Source: an uncultured Psychromonas sp.
Lineage (GTDB): Bacteria; Pseudomonadota; Gammaproteobacteria; Enterobacterales; Psychromonadaceae
Length of the DNA stretch: 64,000 nt
NCBI RefSeq assembly: GCF_947489755.1
Contig: NZ_CANLFB010000013.1
Location: forward strand, 1-64,000
Direction: 5' to 3'
Part shown: one piece after another, positions 1 to 5,918 of the stretch
How the letters are laid out: every line of letters starts with the position of its first letter
How positions within the stretch are numbered: the first letter of the stretch is position 1
Made by a program: the position numbers and the translations under genes
Notes under the pieces: model-generated
Seen by the model: only the letters and a program-made list of their open reading frames with translations
What the model was told of the DNA's origin: nothing
Database searches by the model: none

Positions 1-2
1 AG

Positions 3-68
3 AAAATGGCAGGGTTAGATGATAAATATCGTTCAACCCTGTTGGAGAGTGGGATTAAAATGCGCTAG
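3..68 (+). CDS. 3' end of a gene cut by the window edge (unidentified)
   Basis: The frame starting at base 3 is open from the window edge to a TAG at 66-68 and ends LDDKYRSTLLESGIKMR. The composition looks like a real protein C-terminus, and the tandem repeats begin only a few bases later, as expected for an intergenic region. I do not recognise the family. Twenty-one open codons could also be chance. Confidence 0.3.
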   Translation, partial: KMAGLDDKYRSTLLESGIKMR

Positions 69-321
69 CCGTAGCCCTGTCGGCGACACGTCTTTCTTTT
101 ATCAGAAAAGAAAGGCGGCAAAGAAACTGACACCGGATCGTTTTCTGATCCAAATAATAAATCGCTTTTATAACGCACCGACTCTTGCGGCACATCCATG
201 TGCCAAACGAGCCTAATCCAAACATCCTGTTTGGCTTTGCTAAAAGCAATTAATTATTTGGGAAAACTTAACGGCGGGACTGTCCATCCACATTGAGCAA
301 TGTTTTATGCTTATATTCTAG

Positions 322-342
322 TTCCCATGCTCTGCGTGGGAA
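322..342. repeat. Palindrome TTCCCATGCTCTGCGTGGGAA, copy 1
   Basis: A near-perfect inverted repeat with arms TTCCCA-GC and GC-TGGGAA. It lies at the same place inside each full unit of the left-end tandem repeat and resembles REP-type palindromes dispersed in many proteobacterial genomes. Confidence 0.6.
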
Positions 343-704
343 TTCAGGCTTATAACTCTGATAAGGGGTCTTTGAATGGTTTTGCTTTGAATTGGGCTCG
401 TCTGCGCTCATCCTGTCAGCTTGATATTTATTATCGGTGATTTCACCCTGTCGGCGACACCTCTTTCTTTTGCTGGAAAAGAAACCAGAGCCTAGAAAAG
501 CTAAATAAACTGACACCGGATCGTTTTCTGATCCAAATAATAAATCGCTTTTATCACTCACTGACTCTTGCGGCACATTCATGTGCCAAACGAGCCTAAT
601 CCAAACATCCTGTTTGGCTTTGCTAAAAGCGATTAATTATGTGGGAAAACTCAACGGCGGGACTGTACATCCACATTGAGCAATGTTTTATGCTTAGATT
701 CTAG

Positions 705-725
705 TTCCCATGCTCTGCGTGGGAA
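705..725. repeat. Palindrome TTCCCATGCTCTGCGTGGGAA, copy 2
   Basis: Identical to the copy at 322-342 and 383 bp away, in register with the tandem unit. Confidence 0.6.
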
Positions 726-965
726 TTCAGGCTTATAACTCTGATAAGAGGTCTTGGAATGGTTTTGCTTTGAATTGGGCTCGTCTGCGCTCATCCTGTC
801 AGCTTGATATTTATTATCGGTGATTTCACCCTGTCGGTGATACGGCTTTCTTTTGCCGGAAAAGAAACCAGAGCCTAGAAAAGCCAAAGAAACTGACACC
901 GGATCATTTTCTGATCCAAATAATAAATCACTTTTATAACGCACCGACTCTTGCGGCACATCCAT

Positions 966-1248
966 GATGGGCAATGTTAACTACTTATTTTATTCAACAT
1001 GGCAAAACTATAATCTATTTTTTACATAATCCATGTGATTCTGTATTTCCGCCGTAAATGCGGAATTATTCTGTCTATCTACATGACCAAGGTTTCAGTT
1101 TTATTTTTAACTTGTTGATTACTTTATTCAGCTTGCTATTCTAATATCAAATTTAAATAAATAAGTGCGTTCCGTCTATTCACCGGAAATATGGAATAAT
1201 TCTACTTAATTACGCTGTTATGTGCCGTTACTCACTCGGAGATAAGTT
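966..1248. other. Gene-free stretch before the first cassette gene
   Basis: AT-rich DNA with a small hairpin around 1047-1062 (TTCCGC...GCGGAA). Around 1203-1223 there is a CTTAATTACGCTGTTATGT block resembling the right end of an attC site, but I could not find a matching left arm at a sensible distance. It could be the remains of a preceding cassette boundary. Otherwise nothing recognised. Confidence 0.35.
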
Positions 1249-1608
1249 ATGTCGTTAGATTTTTTTGATTCATCAGGTCAACCTTATGCGTATTGTGATG
1301 ATGGAGATACCATTTTTACCTTTGGTGGTGCCCCTATAGCATTCATCGATGGTGATTCAATTTATTCATTTTCAGGTGCTCATTTAGGTTTTTTTGAAAA
1401 TGGTAATATCTGGGATCATCGTGGTGGAGTTGTATTATTTACTCAAGGTTCGAGTGGGGGACCAATGAAACCATTACAAGCACTCAAACCATTGAAAGGA
1501 CTTAAGTCTTTAAAACCTCTCAAAGGTTTAAAATCTCTAAAACCATTGAAAGCTCTAAAAAGTATGAATTGGTCATCAATAAGTCCCCAACAATTATTTG
1601 AGGTCTAA
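1249..1608 (+). CDS. 4-fold beta flower protein with KPLK/KSLK C-terminal repeats
   Basis: A 119-residue protein. The first ~75 residues hold four related strands built around an aromatic and acidic pattern: SSGQPYAYCDDG, FGGAPIAFIDG, FSGAHLGFFENG, HRGGVVLF. This matches what I know of the 4-fold beta flower domain, whose function is not established. Residues ~77-104 are a lysine-rich repeat (KPLKGLKSLKPLKGLKSLK) that is typical of the same family. It ends in a short NWSSISPQQLFEV tail. The start is supported by CGGAGATAAGTT just upstream of the ATG. The gene is immediately followed by an attC-like hairpin, so it is the gene of an integron cassette. No signal peptide or transmembrane segment. 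The role is unknown; the basic tail could bind nucleic acid or membrane. Confidence 0.75.
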   Translation: MSLDFFDSSGQPYAYCDDGDTIFTFGGAPIAFIDGDSIYSFSGAHLGFFENGNIWDHRGGVVLFTQGSSGGPMKPLQALKPLKGLKSLKPLKGLKSLKPLKALKSMNWSSISPQQLFEV

Positions 1609-1610
1609 GC

Positions 1611-1709
1611 AAATAACAAGAACATCAAATGGAAAAATTACAGTTGGCTATTTTCGTTCCTCAAATATTTTAGCCAACTGTAATTTTCCGCTTATGTAAG
1701 CGGTTAGTG
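1611..1709 (+). other. attC-like recombination site 1
   Basis: It begins two bases after the preceding stop codon. Left arm: TAACAAGAACATCAAATGG then AAAAATTACAGTTGGCTA. The right arm read backwards gives TAACCGCTTACATAAGCGG then AAAATTACAGTTGGCTA. The inner ~18 bp pair almost perfectly, while the outer part pairs in blocks with bulges and mismatches, as in folded attC sites. The loop (TTTTCGTTCCTCA...) resembles that of Vibrio/Alteromonadales attC sites. The right end GTTAGTG deviates by one base from the core GTTRRRY. Confidence 0.75.
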
Positions 1710-2124
1710 TTCAGAGTAAATAGTCGAGATTAATCTTATGGGAAATTATCCATTACAATGGGGTAACTATGATGGTTTTGTTAAATCTCATGGCTATAGT
1801 CGTTTTGACTTCAAGGTGTCAGAAGGTGATATAAACAGGTTTGGAGCTAGATACCGTGTTGCTGCATCATTTAAATCACTCGAACTAAATGACTATGCAG
1901 CTAAAACAAAAGATGGGTACTCAGCATTGTGTCAGGTGCTCCTATCATGGTCAGCTTTTGAGAGTTCTTTGCCTTTGGTCGGGTTGAACGTTTCGAATAC
2001 TGAAACTCTTATGAAGAAGTATTCATCTGATGGTGTGATTAAAGAAATTCGAAGCCTTGATATAAGCGATAAATTTTATAAATTCATTTACGATAGGGTG
2101 AACAAAAGGCATCTTGAATTCAAG

Positions 2125-3182
2125 TAATAAGTGCAATCGTTTATGCAGCCACCAGTTTTGTTGACTGCCCTGTAAATAATTCATAAGGCGTTTTATAGCC
2201 TCGAGTCTTTCTTGGACGGTGGTTGAGCTTATTAACAGCCGTCTGTATTTCCTCTTCACTTAGCATCATGAAATCAGTGCCTTTAGGGAAGTAACGCCTA
2301 AGTAAACCATTAGTATTCTCATTTATTCCTCGTTCCCAAGAAGAGTAAGGATGAGCAAAATAAACCGATACATCTAATGCGTTACCTATTCGTTCATGTT
2401 GAGCAAATTCTTTACCGTTATCTAACGTAATAGTGTGAACGCTGGCTTTAAGGTGCATCATACTGGCAATAAGCGCATCAGCGGTGATATCAGCATGTTT
2501 ACTTTCAATACGTTTTACCACGGTGAACAACGTCTTTCTCTCAACCATAGTTACAAAGGCATTCTTACGACCTTTACCAATAACAGTATCGCCCTCCCAA
2601 TCACCAATACGGCTCTTGCTATCCACTATATCTGGTCGTTCATCAATACTAATGCGATTAACTAATTGCCCTCGTTTATCGTAACTTCCATAGCGTTTTT
2701 TATATTTCTTACAGGCTCGAGTCAACTTTTGATATAAATGACCGCCGTTAGCTTTATCTTGATAAATATAACGATAGATACTCTCGTGATGTAATTGTAT
2801 TTTCCCTTCCAACGCTAGGCGGCCTGCTATTTGCTCGGGTGTTAAGTCTTGAAAAAGCAAATCTTCAATCCAACCTTTAACTACATTGGTTATTTTTATT
2901 GATTTACTCGCGGTCACACGTCGATGTAGCATTAAACGTTGAGCTTGTTTAGGGCGATAACCTTTAAGTCCTTTATTACGCTTTATCTCTCTCGATATTG
3001 AGGAAGCTGAGCGTCCTAGTATGTTAGCAATATTTTTTTGATTGTGGTTGGCTTTCATTAACGCATAAATCTGATATCGTTCTTCTTGTGTCAGCTGTTT
3101 GTAGTTCATTAGCAATTTCCTTTGGCGAGAAAATGGCAAACTATAACAGCTGACCATCTAATCTAAGAAATTGCACTTATTA
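2125..3182. mobile_element. IS30-family insertion sequence (~1.05 kb)
   Basis: A single minus-strand transposase gene fills the element. The ends are 13-bp perfect inverted repeats, TAATAAGTGCAAT at 2125-2137 and its complement at 3170-3182. The exact ends are uncertain by up to 2 bp: taking 2127-3180 as the element leaves a TA on both sides (a 2-bp target duplication, usual for IS30), but then the interrupted reading frame does not rejoin. Taking 2125-3182 rejoins the frame but shows no duplication. The element looks intact and recent. Confidence 0.9.
2141..3109 (-). CDS. IS30-family transposase
   Basis: 322 residues, normal for IS30. An N-terminal helix-turn-helix region lies at ~residues 5-50 (LTQEERYQIYALMK, RSASSISREIKRNKG). 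The catalytic core has DWEGDTVIG at ~170, TLDNGKEF (D230) and GINENTNG (E264); D230 and E264 are 33 residues apart, the DD(33)E spacing of the family. I chose the ATG at 3109 because AAAGGAAATTGCT precedes it and IS30 transposases start MxYxxLTxEER; a longer frame reaches 3157. All motifs are intact, so the enzyme is probably functional. It inserted into the HEPN-like gene and reads against it. Confidence 0.93.
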   Translation of the reverse strand: MNYKQLTQEERYQIYALMKANHNQKNIANILGRSASSISREIKRNKGLKGYRPKQAQRLMLHRRVTASKSIKITNVVKGWIEDLLFQDLTPEQIAGRLALEGKIQLHHESIYRYIYQDKANGGHLYQKLTRACKKYKKRYGSYDKRGQLVNRISIDERPDIVDSKSRIGDWEGDTVIGKGRKNAFVTMVERKTLFTVVKRIESKHADITADALIASMMHLKASVHTITLDNGKEFAQHERIGNALDVSVYFAHPYSSWERGINENTNGLLRRYFPKGTDFMMLSEEEIQTAVNKLNHRPRKTRGYKTPYELFTGQSTKLVAA

Positions 3183-3445
3183 TGCGAATCTAGGCATAAA
3201 AAAGAATTGGACAGATATTTTAATTCAGACCCTTGCAATCCACAGTATTTAGCTTCATCGATTAGGCATATATTTACTCACGGGCCATTAACTCCAAATG
3301 CAAATGAGGTTGATCCAGATACAGTAATAAATATATGTAAAGTGCTTTCTCAGTTTCTACTAAATATTGTTGATTCAGAATTCAACATTGTCATAGAGAA
3401 AGAGTTAGAAGTAATGAAACATGAACGATAGATCAGAGGTTATCG

Positions 3446-4588
3446 ATGTTTGATGTTCCAGATTTTAAGCCTACAGAAGAAGATGTGATTAGAAATTCTA
3501 AATTAGATACTCTATATAACCACACTTTTGAAAAAGGTAGGTTTTTCCAAGTTATTTTCTCCGATGAGAGTGAATTTCATATTCAATTAGCTCCTCGGAC
3601 AATGATGAAAGTTGTTTACCTTAAAGACAAAGATGACATCGAGGGCATTAAACTTTGTAAGCTAGTTAATGGGCAGGAAAAACAAACAATTGAACTATCA
3701 AAGTTCAATATGCAGCAATTAAAAACATTCTTGAGCTTCATTCAAGAATTAGATCTTAAAGGTGTAGCAGAGAGACGCATTAAGTTATCTGATGATGCAA
3801 TGGACGTGCTAGATGCTGATACTAAACAGAAAATAACGACGTTACTTTCTGGCTCGGATGGTGGAGATGTAGTTAGAGACTTGTTGTCCCAAGGTATGAT
3901 TACAACTCAAGACTTAGTCAATACTGGTTATCGAAAATCACAGCTCGAAATATTCAAGAAATTGCTCTATTCAGATTATTTACCACAGTATAAAGTGGAT
4001 ATTGGTAAGCCAAAGACAAAAAATGAGACAGCGTGGCAGCACTTTTTCGCAGTGAATCAATGGATATTTGGGTATGGTTTAGACTATCGATACCAAGGTG
4101 TTTTACAAAAAGAGTTCCATGCGTCTGATACTAATGCTGGAGGTAGTGAGGGTGTTATTGCTGACTTCTTAATAGGTAATAATAAATTCACAACGTTTGT
4201 TGAACTTAAGTTACCGACAACACCACTGTTCAATAGCGCGCAGAATAGAGCCCAAAGTTGGAAATTGTCAAAAGAACTCATGGAGGCTTACTCACAGATC
4301 TTGGAGCAAAAGGCTAGTGGCACTCTAAAGGTTGAAACAACACCTGACTTATACACAGATGATTACAATGAGATAAATCAGAATGCCTATGACTCAAAGG
4401 CCGTTTTAATTGTAGGTAGCTGGGATCAAGTTGATAAATCAACTGAACCACCAGGTATTAAAAAAATGAAGCGAAAAACACTCGAACTATTCCGCAGAGA
4501 TTCCAGAAATGTTGAAATTATAACTTACGACGAGTTACTTGAGAGAGCTTCATTTATTGTATTAAATGAATATATTACAAACAATTAG
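3446..4588 (+). CDS. sduA: Shedu anti-phage nuclease SduA (DUF4263)
   Basis: 380 residues. The C-terminal ~190 residues match the Shedu/DUF4263 nuclease domain: a QHFFAVNQWIFGYGLD block at ~198-213, then a PD-(D/E)XK core with GVIADFLIG (D240) and FVELKLP (E253, K255), and a possible upstream E194. The N-terminal ~120 residues form a separate mainly beta domain as in other Shedu proteins, followed by a linker region with LLSGSDGGDVVRDLL. Shedu is a known single-gene defence system that cleaves DNA. Here it follows the broken HEPN-like gene by 14 bp and is followed directly by a VCR-like attC site, so it sits in an integron cassette. The insertion upstream reads in the opposite direction, so the gene may have lost its original promoter. 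Length and core residues look intact. Confidence 0.85.
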   Translation: MFDVPDFKPTEEDVIRNSKLDTLYNHTFEKGRFFQVIFSDESEFHIQLAPRTMMKVVYLKDKDDIEGIKLCKLVNGQEKQTIELSKFNMQQLKTFLSFIQELDLKGVAERRIKLSDDAMDVLDADTKQKITTLLSGSDGGDVVRDLLSQGMITTQDLVNTGYRKSQLEIFKKLLYSDYLPQYKVDIGKPKTKNETAWQHFFAVNQWIFGYGLDYRYQGVLQKEFHASDTNAGGSEGVIADFLIGNNKFTTFVELKLPTTPLFNSAQNRAQSWKLSKELMEAYSQILEQKASGTLKVETTPDLYTDDYNEINQNAYDSKAVLIVGSWDQVDKSTEPPGIKKMKRKTLELFRRDSRNVEIITYDELLERASFIVLNEYITNN

Positions 4589-4593
4589 AACGT

Positions 4594-4718
4594 TGCTAAC
4601 AAACAATTTAAGAGTGATTCAGCACGATTGGCACTTTGGGTTTGGGGAAGTTTTTTGTGATTAAGGTGTTCAAATCTAGTGTTGTGGATGCGTACTTCAC
4701 ACCTTAATTGGGCGTTGA
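4594..4718 (+). other. attC-like recombination site 2 (VCR-like)
   Basis: About 125 bp, the length of Vibrio VCR sites. It opens with CTAACAAACAATTTAAGAG a few bases after the Shedu stop codon and closes with CACCTTAATTGGGCGTTGAG. The reverse complement of the right end, CTCAACGCCCAATTAAGG, pairs with the left arm in blocks separated by bulges (TAACAAACAATTTAAG against TCAACGCCCAATTAAG). This is the most convincing attC in the window. The terminal GTTGAGA differs from GTTRRRY only in the last base. Confidence 0.85.
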
Positions 4719-4876
4719 GAATGTAGAATAACTCGATTTTTACAATTCAGAGCAAAACTTGACTTTATAACATGTTGTTTTAATTGGTTATTAAATTTTA
4801 AAAATAGCTGTGTTTTTCCTGAAATAGAGAAATTCTACAGCCTCGTTAGTGTTTACATATAGTAAGGTATTGAATT

Positions 4877-5389
4877 TTGAGTGAAATAGAAATATCGTTA
4901 GAGAAGTATGTTCAGGGCTATAACTCGTTGTGGAATCAGGTAAATAAAAATAATAGCGAGTTCCCGAAAGGTTCTGTATCTATAGGTACTATCGGTGAAT
5001 ATTACGCTAAGAAATATTTAGAAGAAAAGTATGCAGATTCGATAGTTGAGTATGGTCGGGCAAATGAAAAATCATGGGATATAAAAGTTAAAAATGGAGA
5101 TTCACAAGTTCTTTTTCAAGTAAAGTCAACTTCGGTATTTAATAGTTCTAGGACACTTTCAAAGTTAAATAGAGGATTTGATCAATTAATTGTTATTAAT
5201 TTGGATCGTGATTTTTTCCCATTTCAAGCTTACTTATTTGAAACGGTTGATCATTTATTTGCCAACACAAAATCTCCTGCATTAATAACACCAAACCCAG
5301 ATAATGTAAGACAAACTGGTTCGCTAGCTTTTAAACAAGCTAAAAACATACATAACGATTTTTTTGAGATCCTTGCAAATAAACTCTAA
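4877..5389 (+). CDS. PD-(D/E)XK nuclease-like cassette protein
   Basis: 170 residues. Residues 36-83 give a recognisable PD-(D/E)XK-type core: IGTIGEYYAKKYL (E41), EKSWDIKV (D68) and VLFQVKSTS (Q81, K83), i.e. the E...D...QxK arrangement seen in Mrr-like and related endonuclease folds. The rest shows no domain I know. The start is a TTG at 4877 with TAAGG about 9 bases upstream; no better ATG lies in frame near it. The stop codon overlaps the start of an attC-like site, so it is a cassette gene. It could be a restriction-type or defence nuclease, but the target and partner are unknown. Confidence 0.6.
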   Translation: MSEIEISLEKYVQGYNSLWNQVNKNNSEFPKGSVSIGTIGEYYAKKYLEEKYADSIVEYGRANEKSWDIKVKNGDSQVLFQVKSTSVFNSSRTLSKLNRGFDQLIVINLDRDFFPFQAYLFETVDHLFANTKSPALITPNPDNVRQTGSLAFKQAKNIHNDFFEILANKL

Positions 5390-5494
5390 CAAGGCTATTA
5401 AATCGTACGCATAACGGTTGTCATCGTTTTTGAAAAAAGAAAAACACGGCAAAAACAACGCCAACCTACGTGCCTGTTATTAAGGGGGGTGAGG
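5384..5494 (+). other. attC-like recombination site 3 (decayed)
   Basis: CTCTAACAAGGCTATTAAA overlaps the stop codon of the preceding gene. The right end (ATTAAGGGGGGTGAGG) read backwards is CTCACCCCCCTTAATAACAG, which pairs in blocks with the left arm; inner blocks GGTTG and GTTTTTG also pair. The final core reads GGTGAGG, so the GTT needed for recombination is lost. Probably a dead end-of-array site. Confidence 0.5.
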
Positions 5495-5599
5495 CTGTAG
5501 GATTTCTCCAAAAAAGAACATTTTCACCTTCTTTTTATAATCTCTCATTGTATTAAAAACCATATTTTTTGGATAAGTAAGGATTTTTAGCATATTTAA

Positions 5600-5835
5600 A
5601 AAACACCTCTACACATAACCTTTCTTGTTCTCTGTGTAGCGCAGCGCTTCGTGGTTAATATTCTTTTTAAGCTTGTCGTCTATTTAGCGTATTCCACATT
5701 GAAGCTATGAATAATCAACAAGGTTTAATCCTATTTAAAATTACTCATGTTTAAGCTTTAACCCTTCGTGTCCTCTGTGTAGCGAAGCGCTTCGTGGTGA
5801 ATTTCCTTTTTAGTCTTTTCGTTTATTTACCAAAT
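5600..5835 (-). repeat. Two inverse copies of the CACGAAGCGC ~120-140 bp repeat
   Basis: GTGTAGCGCAGCGCTTCGTGGTTAAT at 5632-5660 and GTGTAGCGAAGCGCTTCGTGGTGAAT at ~5777-5803 (each shown split here as two half-phrases of the same unit) recur with a ~142 bp period, each followed by CTTTTTA-G-CTT-TCGT-TATTTA. They are the reverse complement of the five-copy array at 51.66-52.25 kb. The rest of 5495-5918 is AT-rich and holds only the adhE terminator; I see no gene in it. Confidence 0.7.
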
Positions 5836-5844
5836 TACAAGCAC

Positions 5845-5870
5845 AAAAAAGCCTGCATAAAGCAGGCTTG
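5845..5870 (-). terminator. Intrinsic terminator of adhE
   Basis: AAGCCTGC-ATAA-AGCAGGCTT hairpin at 5849-5869. On the minus strand it is followed by six T residues. It lies ~50 bp after the adhE stop codon. Confidence 0.9.
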
Positions 5871-5918
5871 GTAATCATTTTTTAAAGAGAGCTAGTTAAT
5901 TAATTCTTTTAAAGGGAG

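Larger units (their letters stand above)
75..965. repeat. Tandem direct repeat, unit ~371-383 bp, about 2.4 copies
   Basis: The phrase CCCTGTCGGCGACAC and its variant recur at 75, 446 and 829, giving periods of 371 and 383 bp. Whole blocks between them match closely: ACACCGGATC-TTTTCTGATCC, AACGCACCGACTCTTGCGGC, a hairpin-like CATCCATGTG, CCAAACATCCTGTTTGGC, and a TTCCCATGCTCTGCGTGGGAA palindrome. The third copy breaks off at about 965. Minus-strand open frames of 104 and 107 codons run through the copies, but they look like by-products of the repeat, because the distant copy at 55.7 kb keeps the DNA skeleton and not the protein. Several internal short palindromes suggest a structured RNA or DNA element. 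Origin unknown. Confidence 0.8.
1738..3431 (+). pseudogene. HEPN-like protein gene split by an IS30-family insertion
   Basis: Two plus-strand pieces, 1738-2124 (129 codons) and 3183-3431 (82 codons plus stop), flank the insertion element. Joining codon AAG at 2122-2124 to TGC at 3183-3185 keeps one frame and gives a ~211-residue protein running ...NKRHLEFK-CESRHKKELD.... The second piece carries SSIRHIFTHGPL at about residues 155-166. R-H-I-F-T-H fits the RX4-6H motif of HEPN ribonuclease-type domains; the assignment rests on this motif and an alpha-helical look and is tentative. It ends 14 bp before the Shedu gene, so the pair probably formed an operon within one cassette. As it stands the gene is broken. 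The fragments could still be expressed, but the RX4H part has lost its first 129 residues. Confidence 0.55.
1225..5494 (+). mobile_element. Run of integron gene cassettes (three attC-like sites, no integrase in window)
   Basis: Three plus-strand gene units each end in an imperfect palindrome with the attC layout: a TAAC-A left arm starting at or just after the stop codon, a right arm ending CTTA..GG(C)G.T, and unpaired bases between matched blocks. The units are 1249-1709 (beta-flower protein), 1738-4718 (HEPN-like plus Shedu, with an IS30 insertion) and 4877-5494 (PD-(D/E)XK protein). All genes point the same way and are short accessory genes without housekeeping neighbours until adhE. No intI is visible, so this is either the tail of a chromosomal integron whose integrase lies to the left or a CALIN, a cluster of attC sites lacking an integrase. 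Confidence 0.7.

Noticed and set aside
268-974. Minus-strand frames of 104 and 107 codons at 268-582 and 651-974 as related genes
   Set aside because: They are the same DNA repeat read twice. No ribosome binding site, and the diverged copy at 55.7 kb conserves DNA blocks in different frames.
966-1223. A fourth attC ending in CTGTTATGT at 1215-1223
   Set aside because: Right-end similarity only; no pairing left arm within a plausible 60-150 bp.
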